Of a stretch of DNA of 64,000 nucleotides, positions 22,955-32,004 are shown piece by piece. A model generated the notes under the pieces. That model saw only the letters and a program-made list of their open reading frames with translations, ran no database searches and had not been told where the DNA came from. A program made the translations under genes and the position numbers. Origin of the DNA: Symbiodinium natans (taxonomy: Eukaryota; Sar; Dinophyceae; Suessiales; Symbiodiniaceae); contig CAJNDS010002002.1 of NCBI GenBank assembly GCA_905221605.1, forward strand, positions 620,001 through 684,000, in the 5' to 3' direction. The stretch's first letter is position 1, and each line of letters opens with the position of its first letter.

Positions 22955-23145
22955 ATGCGAATGGCAACGGATTTTATGCGGAAATTGGAAATAGATTTAG
23001 AAATTACAAGAGTGGGTGTGGCATACCCGAATATGGTGTATGAGGAAAAAACAGGCTGGTAGCAGAGATTGCGGCATGGGGCAGCAAGGAGTACCCGAAT
23101 GACCTTAGAGAGAGAAGTACAGAAATAAGGTTAAGACGCAGATAA
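22955..23145 (+). pseudogene. virus-like cassette ORF, continued
   Basis: In phase with the 19986 end, the frame reads MATDFMRKLEIDLEITRVGV, then AYPNMVYEEK, and stops at 23060-23062. A -1 shift within the A-run at 23045-23050 opens RLVAEIAAWGSKEYPNDLRE and a basic end, closing with TAA at 23143-23145. That TAA overlaps the next ATG (TAATG). The shift may be decay, a sequencing error in the A-run, or real recoding; the A-run does not fit the classic slippery register. Function unknown. Confidence 0.5.
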
Positions 23146-23408
23146 TGGACGCTGCCAAAATGCATTCCCCAACGTTGTTCAAAGACATGACGTTCTATAA
23201 GGCATTTGCAGGCGCAAGAATACCATGGGAAGTTGTAAGAACGGAACTTGAGGCACGGTCAACATATCCCATAAGACCGAATAATAAGTATCAAGTTGCA
23301 TACCTGGCACAGAAGTATGGAGTGGAAGTTGAAGGAAAGGTTGGGAAAGGGAGCGATGATCAGCTACGAATATCGGAAATTGAAAGCATAAGACCACGGG
23401 TAAGATGA
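23145..23408 (+). CDS. virus-like cassette ORF, 87 aa
   Basis: The ATG overlaps the upstream TAA by one base (TAATG, 23143-23147). The product begins MDAAKMHSPTLFKDMTFYKA and has a small basic C-terminus. The stop overlaps the next start as ATGA (23405-23408). Overlapping stop-start pairs are typical of polycistronic viral or bacterial messages and foreign to dinoflagellate genes. No homologous family recognised. Uses AGA/ATA codons heavily. Confidence 0.55.
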   Translation: MDAAKMHSPTLFKDMTFYKAFAGARIPWEVVRTELEARSTYPIRPNNKYQVAYLAQKYGVEVEGKVGKGSDDQLRISEIESIRPRVR

Positions 23409-25736
23409 GACGCCCCAAGGACAAGGAACTTATATTACGGCTTGCCGGAGAACCGGCTAATGGGAAGCTGTGGGTGAAGGTAGCTTCTGGTAGCCTACCG
23501 GAGACCGCATACCGTTCACGGTCGATCCGTTAATCGTCAGCCGACACCGTGCCAGACGTGAACCTACAGTCGCGCCGGACTACCGCTCAATTGTAATGAG
23601 AGGAAGTAGGAACGACACGAGGACTCAGCATCCGTCATCTGGCCTATATGGGAAATCTGGGCCCCGCTTCTGGGGCTAAATTTCGACCCAGAGCTGAATC
23701 TGGGCGGCCCCGCTTTTGGGGCCGTCTGCAAGAGAAAAATGACTTCAGGCGGCCCCAAAAATGGGGCTTCCAGGAGGCCGCCTGGCGACCCCGTCTCCGG
23801 ACCCACCAGGTAGAGATTTTGGGACACACCATCTGCGAAGATAAACTCACAAGTTTCGGCACGCTACATCACTGACCGGCGACAAATTACAAAAAACCCT
23901 CACGATTTCTGCCGCCGTCAGCAATCTTCCCTGAGCAAATTGGCAACCTGGCAGGTCCGGGCCGGACGTCTCAATTCTTGACATAAGTTCCGATGCCAAA
24001 TTCAGCAAAAGCTTCTTTGCCATCTTCGCGCTGCGCGCCAAGATAGAAACACCTGAGTTCAAGCAATAGGCACTGAAACAAAGGAATCCGAGTTACATAT
24101 GTGGGCGGAGTCGGTGGAGTTCATGTAAGCGGAGTCGGCGGAGTCCTTCTAAGATGGAACTCTTCTTAGAACGGCAGCGGAGTCGAGGTGAGCCCGTTTT
24201 TAATATACAATGGTTTTTAAACCGGGGAAGACACGACTCCGCTACATGTGTACCATCCCTCGTGCACCAATCCTGCAACATCTACGCTAAGATTCTATGG
24301 GGTGGGGGGTATTCTTGCCTCCTGAATTACTTTTAAGAACTGCAAAGCTGCGCAAAAGTTGCTCTCCGTGTTCACTGCAAAGTGACCTCCGAAATCTCAC
24401 AAATCCCACCTGACATCGTGCCCATTTTATGCACCCCAAACTGACGCATTTTTTGAGACGTCCAGCGCAGTCCCCCTAGGTTCACGGTCGATCCGTTAAT
24501 CGTCAGCCGACACCGTGCCAGACGTGAACCTACGGTCGCGCCGGACTACCGCTCAATTGTAAATGAGAGGAAGTAGGAACGACACGAGGACTCAGCATCC
24601 GTCATCTGGCCTATATGGGAAATCTGGGCCCCGCTTCTGGGGCTAAATTTCGACCCAGAGCTGAATCTGGGCGGCCCCGCTTTTGGGGCCGTCTGCAAGA
24701 GCAAAATGACTTCAGGCGGCCCCAAAAATGGGGCCCCGCATGCCTTCCAGGAGGCCGCCTGGCGACCGCGTCTAGGTAGAGATTTTGGGACACACCATCT
24801 GCGAAGATAAACTCACAAGTTTCGGCACGCTACATCACTGACCGGCGACAAATTACAAAAAACCCTCACGATTTCTGCCGCCGTCAGCAATCTTCCCTGA
24901 GCAAATTGGCAACCTGGCAGGTCCGGGCCGGACGTCTCAATTCTTGACATAAGTTCCGATGCCAAATTCAGCGCCGCAAAAGCTTCTTTGCCATCTTCGC
25001 GCTGCGCGCCAAGATAGAAACACCTGAGTTCAAGCAATAGGCACTGAAACAAAGGAATCCGAGTTACATATGTGGGCGGAGTCGGTGGAGTTCATGTAAG
25101 CGGAGTCGGCGGAGTCCTTCTAAGATGGAACTCTTCTTAGAACGGCAGCGGAGTCGAGGTGAGCCCGTTTTAAATATACAATGGTTTTTAAACCGGGGAA
25201 GACACGACTCCGCTACATGTGTACCATCCCTCGTGCACCAATCCTGCAACATCTACGCTAAGATTCTATGGGGTGGGGGGTATTCTTGCCTCCTGAATTA
25301 CTTTTAAGAACTGCAAAGCTGCGCAAAAGTTGCTCTCCGTGTTCACTGCAAAGTGACCTCCGAAATCTCACAAATCCCACCTGACATCGTGCCCATTTTA
25401 TGCACCCCAAACTGACGCATTTTTTGAGACGTCCAGCGCAGTCCCCCTAGGTACATGGTGATGTCGGATGAATTCTGGGCATTTTGTGAAAGAAGGGGAA
25501 CAATATACCCTCAGGCGGAACACTTCAACATCGTCCTGGACATTTGGCATAGAGACTCTGGAGAGAACGTGCTCAATGCGTATGACGTAGCACTAATACC
25601 GCATTGGACGAAGTACAGCGCTGAGCCTACTCCGCTGAAGAACATACCACAGATAATATACGCCCATGAGAGAACCCCGCAATGGCTGACGGATGACCTT
25701 AGACAGGCTGCGTATCGGAGAGAAAGATTGGAATAG
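23405..25736 (+). pseudogene. virus-like ORF split by tandem insert
   Basis: The ORF starts in the ATGA overlap: MRRPKDKELILRLAGEPANG and on to a TAC codon at 23510-23512. After the inserted dimer, TAC (25452-25454) is followed in the same frame by 93 codons (MVMSDEFWAFCERRGTIYPQ...) to a stop at 25736. Joined, the ORF would be about 129 residues. Near 25715 a -1 frame takes over with RKIGIAVDVRAYALMGGEVF, and another from about 25790 with VQAFWKAVWFEEMFTAIYIR ending at 25935, so the original product was longer and has decayed by frameshifts. Confidence 0.5.
23513..25451. mobile_element. tandem dimer of a ~968-bp unit
   Basis: Two near-identical units, 23514-24479 (966 bases) and 24480-25450 (971 bases), lie head to tail. 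Each starts GTTCACGGTCGATCCG and ends CCAGCGCAGTCCCCCTAG. A 3-base TAC repeat flanks the pair (23510-23512, 25452-25454). Differences between copies are few small indels, so the duplication is recent. No long conserved gene inside; the shared minus-strand 62-codon frame (24093-24281, 25064-25252) is Arg/His/Leu-rich with no motif. Units are intron-like at their edges (GT...AG). Confidence 0.75.
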
Positions 25737-25931
25737 CTGTTGACGTGAGAGCATACGCACTGATGGGAGGCGAGGTCTTTCTCACTAGACGGGAAGACTC
25801 ACGGTCACCACACCCATAGTGCAGGCGTTCTGGAAAGCGGTGTGGTTTGAAGAGATGTTCACCGCAATATACATAAGAAAGTTTGAAATAGACGTTCCAC
25901 TCAGAGCGGGTCAGGACGGCGAATACCAACC

Positions 25932-26513
25932 TTGAATAAGATCAGGAAGAACGTGGTGCGAGTGGGATGGAATAGGGCAACGAGATATGAGGAAGTGGTT
26001 AAGATTTTGAAGCCCGAGTTGACGGCATGCCCATGTTGTTTGGTCAATACGACCAAAGAAGTGACATTCTGTGTAGAATGCGCAAAGCCAATACCGTCAC
26101 TTTCCGATTACTACAGGGGAATGATGTTCTCACGCGAGACGGAGATGCCAATACAAGGGCGGAAGATGGGATGGAAGGTGCATATGGAGCGAAAGATCCG
26201 CGACTTGCATAAGAATGTCAAGTGCAGGCTAGTGACTGATAGACTGGACATCATGGACAAAAAGGTAGTGGCCGGAATAATAGCAAGCGCCAATCCTGCT
26301 GAGGATTGGTGGCTGGCGTTTAGGATAGGAGCCAGTCCGGAGGCAGAGATAATAGTGTCACAGCCAGGTGTGTACCGGCTTGAATTGGAAGATGCCGCGA
26401 CGCATGCAATGATACTTAACATCGAACTGGCGCGAGCGATCATGGACGTGATGAACTATCGGGATAGAACGATTGACAAGGCAACGGGGAAGACGTCACG
26501 TCGTTTAGAATGA
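25932..26513 (+). CDS. virus-like cassette ORF with zinc ribbon
   Basis: About 190 residues. Near residue 36 a four-Cys cluster, CPCC...CVEC with 12 residues between, looks like a zinc ribbon; the rest is mixed alpha/beta. The frame begins at TTG overlapping the previous TGA (25933-25935); no ATG is placed well, so the start may be lost or this may once have been fused to the upstream frame. The end overlaps the next ORF as ATGA (26510-26513). No family recognised. Confidence 0.5.
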   Translation: MNKIRKNVVRVGWNRATRYEEVVKILKPELTACPCCLVNTTKEVTFCVECAKPIPSLSDYYRGMMFSRETEMPIQGRKMGWKVHMERKIRDLHKNVKCRLVTDRLDIMDKKVVAGIIASANPAEDWWLAFRIGASPEAEIIVSQPGVYRLELEDAATHAMILNIELARAIMDVMNYRDRTIDKATGKTSRRLE

Positions 26514-26611
26514 TGTACTCCCACCCCATCATGACGTCCATAGCTGCGGCGAGGATGAGATTCATAAAATACCCGGCAGGGTGCCTGAGGTGCAGGCACT
26601 GTCGAGCGTAA
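26510..26611 (+). CDS. tiny overlapping ORF, Cys cluster
   Basis: Thirty-three codons from an ATGA-overlap start: MMYSHPIMTSIAAARMRFIK, then CLRCRHC near the end. The C-x2-C-x2-C arrangement suggests metal binding. It overlaps the following ORF in another frame, so it may instead be the shifted start of that protein. Confidence 0.35.
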   Translation: MMYSHPIMTSIAAARMRFIKYPAGCLRCRHCRA

Positions 26612-27144
26612 GCGGAGGATTGAATAACGAACCGTGGAAGAAATACCCAGGTGCCAAGGCGGTGAAGAAGTTTCTGCAAGAACAGATACAGGGGACCCTT
26701 GACATACAGAAGGAGGCGCAGCAGCAGATGAAGGAACCTAAGGATGAATACAGAAGGAAGTTCTTCAGGCCAAGATACAAGGACAGGACTTCTTTGCCTG
26801 TGCAGCCTGATATCCAAGATTGCAGAAACACGATTGCAGCGATCAAGGGTACATCTGGCATGAGAACGGGCTATAATAGACCAAATGAGATTGCTGTCGG
26901 ACATTTGGCAATCAGGGCAAGAAGGCAAGGGGTTGCGAAAATACATCCTGATAGCGTGGCGAAGGTACCCATGGGTGGGATGACCCTGGGGTGGTCAGCC
27001 AAGAATACCATTGGAGATGATCCAAGTGATATGCTTGTCAGGCACAAGATTTACGTCTCCAGAAGCTCCAGCAGAGATGGAAGAGAATCGTTGGACAAGG
27101 GGCAAGAGAGAAGAGGAAGAAGAGAAGGTGCACTTGTTCGATAA
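26581..27144 (+). CDS. virus-like cassette ORF, basic protein
   Basis: About 187 residues, with no ATG at the start of the open frame (GTG at 26581); translation may enter by frameshift from the 26510 ORF. It is basic with a Lys/Gln-rich helix (AVKKFLQEQIQGTLDIQKEA). A GDD tripeptide occurs near 27014 but without polymerase context. Its 3' third overlaps the next ORF in a different frame. Confidence 0.45.
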   Translation: MPEVQALSSVSGGLNNEPWKKYPGAKAVKKFLQEQIQGTLDIQKEAQQQMKEPKDEYRRKFFRPRYKDRTSLPVQPDIQDCRNTIAAIKGTSGMRTGYNRPNEIAVGHLAIRARRQGVAKIHPDSVAKVPMGGMTLGWSAKNTIGDDPSDMLVRHKIYVSRSSSRDGRESLDKGQERRGRREGALVR

Positions 27145-27532
27145 TACTGTTAACATGGAAGAAATAAGGGACAGTGCTGAAGCATCAGATGCACACGAGG
27201 ATACACAGAGGCCAAGGCAAGGAAAGGATATGCCGAGGGTGCCCTCCGCATTTGTGAAGAGTGACGATGCCAAGAGTCCATTTATCCACAACTTGTTGAA
27301 GGAGAAAGACGGAGGCAAAACGTCGGGGGTGGAAGAGGAAGTCACATATACAGGAAAAAGCGGAACAGGATCCAGACCTACGACAACCGCAATAAGGAGC
27401 GCCGCCACATCTTCAGCAAGTGAAGCTCCACGATCTGATACCAGAAGAGGCCCTACGGTAAAGAGCGGAGGAAGAGGGCAAGAATGGAGGGTGAAAGATG
27501 AAAAGCCAAAGAAAGTGAAGAAAGAATACTAA
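27017..27532 (+). CDS. virus-like cassette ORF, disordered
   Basis: Low-complexity acidic then Ser/Thr/Arg/Lys-rich product, starting at the ATG at 27017 within the previous ORF. It includes a glutamate run (REEEEEK) and a basic end (KPKKVKKEY). Such tails are common in nucleic-acid-binding viral or chromatin proteins, but no function is assigned. Confidence 0.45.
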   Translation: MIQVICLSGTRFTSPEAPAEMEENRWTRGKREEEEEKVHLFDNTVNMEEIRDSAEASDAHEDTQRPRQGKDMPRVPSAFVKSDDAKSPFIHNLLKEKDGGKTSGVEEEVTYTGKSGTGSRPTTTAIRSAATSSASEAPRSDTRRGPTVKSGGRGQEWRVKDEKPKKVKKEY

Positions 27533-27642
27533 GTTCGAAATACTAATGATGGGTGGAGGCCAGAATAGAGGAATGGAAAGCGACTAATACTTGCGTGTTC
27601 CCACAAAAGCTGGGTTCGCTGCGCATGGAAATGCGGAAATAA

Positions 27643-27980
27643 GAAGCGGCTGCTGCGAATAATAATGGACGCGCTCGACTGTCTTATGGTGAAGTTCGGT
27701 CTGAGAAGCGTGCGAAGTACTCCAGTGGAATAAGGATAGGGATAGAGGATGAAGAAGAAATCGCGATGCAAGAGGCAAAAGAGCAGGGGCATGGCTGATC
27801 ACCAGTAAGGCCGAACGGCGTCAGAAAGGCTTCATCACAAAAGAAGGGGAGGCTTGGCTGATCACCAATAAGTCCTCATGGCCTGGGAAGAATGCTATGG
27901 AGAACATCCAAGGAAGGGCATGACTGGCCACCAGTAAGACCGAAAGAGAAAAGGACTACACCGACGGGGTCGTGTTCTGA
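27643..27980 (+). pseudogene. virus-like ORF with WLITSK repeats
   Basis: The first frame (27643 to about 27785) gives RLSYGEVRSEKRAKYSSGIR and GIEDEEEIAMQEAKEQGH. After a shift the next frame carries three repeats 63 and 66 bases apart: AWLITSK (27789), AWLITNK (27852) and A-stop-LATSK (27918), then ends VVF-stop at 27980. In the third repeat the Trp codon TGG has become TGA. The repeat pattern and frame conservation show it was coding. Confidence 0.5.
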
Positions 27981-28046
27981 CATAAATGAACGGATGAGAG
28001 AGACGTACAGAGATAATATTCGGAGGACCGTGGATAATATATTTTT

Positions 28047-29150
28047 CTAACAAGTTGTAATATTTAATGCAAGTATGGCCGATACCCAGATATGGATGGA
28101 TGATCGCGCCAATGCGTTGAATTGGCTGGTTCGTGGAGGCCGTGTTGCTTCCCGCGGCTTGATATTGCGAGATCCCTTAATTGGGGGTGGAGGCGGGTCT
28201 GCACGGCTCCAAAGGAGCTGGGACCTTATGATACTTGCCCCACGCTGTATGGTGTTTGGGCCAAGCGAACCACGTGTTTCAACGCACAATTCAACGCTCT
28301 TGATGTACGCTAATCGCTCCCATAACGGGGCGTGTTTGGCGCATCGAGTATAAGTTCTTTTACGTGGATAAGACGTCTGGCCATCAAGCACTTTCAGGTT
28401 AGGGCACAAGCTTGGCAGGTTGTGATGGCCGATGATGTATGGAAGATAATATGCCGTCGACATCAACGAGAAGATCATAACGCTTGATGAAGGTGATGAG
28501 AGAGATGACGATAATACCCGATGATGATGGCGATGCCGAGCAGCGTTAATATCTCTTGCTCTTGCCAGGTGCCATGTGCTGGTCAGACATGTATAGCATC
28601 TTGTTTTAAGTCTCAGTTGCGAAGTGCGCCGTGACCGCAGCGCGCTTTGCTCAAGAGAGCTCTTTTGAGCGTCCGAGTATCTTTTGCCCCTCGCTGTATA
28701 GTCCCCTAACCTCGCTCTGTGTTCTGCTAATACTGGAAATCTCACACTTGACGCGCGGTTGGTTGAAGCAGCCTTGGGGGCCTTAAACTGCACCAGGGGT
28801 ACCGGGGAAGCACATGAGCCAAGTGCCAGCCAGCAGCCTTTGGGGCTCTTGTGCCGTCTCAAAAATCGGCCGCTGCGCGGGGCTGCCTCTTGCAAGCAGC
28901 GCTTCAGGCCCGCCCTATGGCCATGAGGTCGAGCCTCAAATTTTCGGCGCAAATTTAAGGAGCCTCCCTAATAGCTATGTGAGGACGCCCGGACTCACAC
29001 AGCGCCGACGGCAGCCTCGTGCAGCCATACCAGCCCCTTGCCAGCCGCCGGGGGGGGAGGGGGCACCTCTTCTGGCGCTGCGTGCATTGTGCCTGTTTTC
29101 AGTGTGCTTGCAACTTCCTTGCCAACCCAAAAAAGAGTCCTGAGTGCTAT
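28047..29150. other. no supported gene
   Basis: A 301-codon minus-strand frame (28952-28047) is open but has no motif, runs through His/Ser-rich repeats and low-GC DNA, and is not called. A/T-rich sequence ends the virus-like cassette near 28.05 kb. Confidence 0.4.
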
Positions 29151-29152
29151 TG

Positions 29153-29622
29153 CTACGGCCCTGGCGCTTGTGTGGAAGCTCTGAGTGCCTCCTCATAGGC
29201 AACCAGCTGCTCGTGCAGCCCCACATTCTCCTTGAACTCCCACTGCGCAAGCTGGCGCATGATCGCCAGAGAACACGTGCGCTCCTTCGGTTCCATCTCG
29301 CACCGAAGCCTTCTCAAGGCCTCGTATCCATTCTTCTCCTTCTCCTTGATCAAAAGCAAAGGCCTGCCTTTGACCAGGGAGCAAAGTGCTCCAAACAATC
29401 GCTGGCTGCGACTTGCTGTCTCGTCCGCAGCAAACTATTGTCGATCTTCTCGTTCCAAGTGATGTCCTCCATGTCGCCCTCGAACTCGGGGTCATTCGCA
29501 ATCAACCAAGTGCACAACTGGAAATGCCATTTCTTCCACGTTCGCAACTCCTCCTCTCTGTCGTTTCGCTTCCACTCAGGCATCCTCAAGGCCTTCAGAA
29601 GACCATTACTCTTTGAGGCCAC
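29153..29622 (-). pseudogene. copia-type gag N-terminal fragment
   Basis: The minus strand reads LKALRMPEWKRNDREEELRT, WKKWHFQLCTWLIANDPEFE, then after a one-base shift GRPLLLIKEKEKNGYEALRR and ERTCSLAIMRQLAQWEFKEN. This is the gag head common in dinoflagellate copia-like elements (WxxW...GYEALR...LA.MRQL order). The copy lacks its zinc-knuckle part here and is frameshifted, so it is a remnant. Confidence 0.7.
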
Positions 29623-30179
29623 TGCCTGTGATTCTGCTGAGCAGCTTGCTTCGTCGTTGTAATCAACCTTGAGAAAACACTTCCCAAAGCTTGGTCCAGT
29701 CTTCCTCGGACGATCCTGTCAACTTAATCTCGTGTCGCTGCCTCTACATCAACGGGCTGGCTCGGTCCAGCACTTCCCATTCCAGGCTCCTGTCCACTCG
29801 AAGGCTCCATTACACCCACCAGACACAGTCTCTAAACCACCTACTCCAACCACTCACCAGGAAGAATCGATATCCAACCTAGACTAGAGTTGTGGCGAAA
29901 GGCTGCACGTTCTGGGCGGAGGACAACCGGGACCACAGTCAGGAAGTTCGCCCACGACTGCATTGAGCCGCACCGGTCAAGAGGAGGAACTGGGTAGCAG
30001 CAAGGAGGAGGAAGTCATCGCCTCGGCCATAGCAATGCTGCGCTACGTCTGGTGCAGACATTAAGCGAAAGTTTGGGTAGGCCGTAAGGAAGGAACCTCC
30101 GTCACTTAAACTGCTCAACGCGTCCGTGGAGACAGTCCGCGAAAGCAGCAGCGGCAAGACCTTCAACGAGGACCTCATG

Positions 30180-30364
30180 GTTGCGACAGTGGTCATGCTG
30201 CACGGCCGAATTGCAAGCACTTTGGAGCTCCAAAGATTGCACGTCCTGGCGCCTCGAAGCCCTAACATCTGCAGGCCTGCGAAATACCAAATTCTTGGGC
30301 ACTCGAAACAGGGCTTGCAGCTGACACAGAACAGAGACTGGGAACACCCTCCCCAGAGAGAGAG
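30180..30364 (-). repeat. foldback element F, left arm
   Basis: Minus-strand copy of the left arm of element F: tip CTCTCTCTGGGGAGGGTGTTC at 30364, then CTGTGTCAGCTGCAAGCCCT. The same arm, without its tip, is on the plus strand at 37106-37243. The host bases next to the tip are CCATCAC (30365-30371), the complement of GTGATGG found at the other end of F (37739-37745). Confidence 0.7.
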
Positions 30365-31116
30365 CCATCACCTTCCCAAATTCCTCGGTGCTGACTGCCG
30401 ACACCGTCATCACCTCGGCATCCAAGCTGAACTCTCCCCAATCGCTCTCGCACTCAATCTCGGAATTGTCAAAGATTTCCACAGCCCTGCAACGTGGAGG
30501 TATTCTCAAAGGCATTGCTTGAACTTGCTGCACTGCGCTCGGTGTTCTATAGGCTGTGGCCGAGGTCGAGGCTGATGAAGCTCCGGGCGAAGTGGGTTTA
30601 CCAGCTCCATCTTCAACTTGCCCTTGGAGGGCCACTCGCTTCCAGCGCCTGACTGGCCACACTTGTGGCAGACATTGCTTTGTCCTCCTTCTTTGCTCTT
30701 GCTCTTCGAGTTGCCATTGCTGTTGCTTTTCCCTCCATGCTGGTTGCTTTCCCACCAGCTGTTATTGTTGCTGTGGTTTCTGCCATCCTCCGACGCCTTT
30801 GCCTCTGCCCCACTGGGCTTACTGCTGTCCTTTGCTCCACTGCTGTTGCTTGCATCTCCTTTGGCCCATTTTCCTTTCGCTTTGCCTTTGTCGTCTTTGC
30901 CCTTCTTGCCCTTCTTTCCTCCTTTGCCCCAGCCTTTGGCCCAAACTTGGTCCATCCATCGGATGCGCTTCTCCTCCTTGGGCTTTGCTGCTGGTGCTCA
31001 GGCTCAAACTGCAGGGCGTGTTGACGTTCTCACACTGGAGGATCCACTCTCTCAGATCGCTGTGCTTCGTATCGCGGTTCATCCTCAGCTGAACCTGACT
31101 CTTCAAAGCCTTCAGG
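30365..31116 (-). pseudogene. copia gag spacer and CCHC-like knuckle
   Basis: The minus strand encodes MDQVWAKGWGKGGKKGKKGK, a Gly/Lys/Asn/Ser-rich spacer, then NVCHKCGQSG at about 30645. That is a CCHC zinc knuckle whose His and last Cys are lost (SEWPSKGK follows). Another frame continues EIECESDWGEFSLDAEVM and TEEFGKVM up to element F at 30364. This is the 3' part of gag in the dinoflagellate copia family. Its missing continuation is the protease half at 37739 on the opposite strand. Confidence 0.7.
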
Positions 31117-31614
31117 CCCTTCGAAGGTATTTCGGAGACCTGTCACAGGCTAGGAAGGCCTGCAAGCCACTAGGAAGTGGCCTGCGAGTGGCCAGGAGTG
31201 GCCTGCAAGCTACTGGCTTGCAAGCTACAAGAGACCACTTTGCGGGCCTACGACCAGCTAGGAGTGGCTTGCGAGCTACTAGGGAGCACTTTGCGGGCCT
31301 ACGAGTAGCTAGGAGTGGCCTGCGAGGAGCTAGGAAGCCATTCGGAAGTGCTGCGAGTTAGAAGTGCTGCGAGTTACTAGGAGGCCTCAGAAGCCTGCGA
31401 TTGCTGGTTTGCGAGTCGCAAGCCTACGAAGTTGCTGGCTGGGGGGCAGTTTGGAGGCTTTTTGCAAGCACTTTTGAACCCCGAAGATTGCTTGAGCTCC
31501 GTCCCGCACGTTGCAGAATCGACAGGCCTATGAAGTGCCGAATTCTGACCTATGTCTCGAAACGAGACCTGTAGCCTACACAGAGTGTGGAGCTGGAACA
31601 CCCTCCCCAGAGAG
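31117..31614 (+). repeat. foldback element F, right part (copy 1)
   Basis: Nearly identical to 37243-37738. It starts GGTATTTCGGAGACCTGTCA, has short internal repeats (GGCCTGCGAG...GCTACTAGG), and ends GAACACCCTCCCCAGAGAG. Element G starts immediately after. Confidence 0.85.
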
Positions 31615-31615
31615 A

Positions 31616-31935
31616 GCGGAAATACTCAAATTGGTTCGTCCGGGTACAGGGCAAAGGAATGACAAAAAATGACAAGAATGACAAGCTCCAGGCCGGCCCG
31701 AAAAAAAAATTAATTCCAAGACGTCAGCACGATATACACTCGAGGACATCGGCACAATGACAGGAATGACAAAAATGGCAAGCTCCAGGCTGGCCCGAAA
31801 ATAAAAATAATTAAACAATTAATTCCAAGACGTCAGCACGATATACACTCGAGGACATCGGCACAATGGAATGACAAAAATGACCTGGCTCGAAAATAAA
31901 AAATAAATAATTAATTAATGACGAAATCGTACACT
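31616..31935. repeat. element G left inverted-repeat end
   Basis: Three plus-oriented modules of about 85-110 bases with the shared phrase GAGGACATCGGCACAATG. Mostly A/T-rich at module joints (TTAATTAA). Confidence 0.8.
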
Positions 31936-32004
31936 ACCCGAAGTGGAGGATTCCGTCCCTAACTTCACAAACCCCCCTTTTTTAGGAAGCGAACGACGGA
32001 ATCG

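Larger units (their letters stand above)
19978..22963. mobile_element. 2.97-kb insertion with 9-bp TSD
   Basis: The direct repeat ATGCGAATG (19978-19986 and 22955-22963) flanks 2,968 inserted bases. Inserted ends are ACGCTCGCTTGCGG at left and, read inward from the right, ACGTTGCCGCAGCATG; these are only weakly similar. The insert carries twin GC hairpins, a satellite array, an unrecognised minus-strand coding stretch, a CATA microsatellite and a GC palindrome near its right end. Target-site length of 8-11 bases is typical of Mutator-like transposons, but no transposase was recognised. Confidence 0.6.

Noticed and set aside
23514-25450. The dimer as a simple spliceosomal intron (GT...AG)
   Set aside because: Removing exactly GT to AG shifts the frame to an early stop, whereas removing the insert with one TAC keeps it open; splicing is left as a test only.
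27005-27020. GDD motif of an RNA polymerase
   Set aside because: No polymerase motifs A or B around it and a disordered basic context; the tripeptide is likely chance.
28047-28952. 301-codon minus-strand ORF
   Set aside because: No motif, His/Ser and Arg runs from GATGATG repeats, and no link to neighbouring genes.
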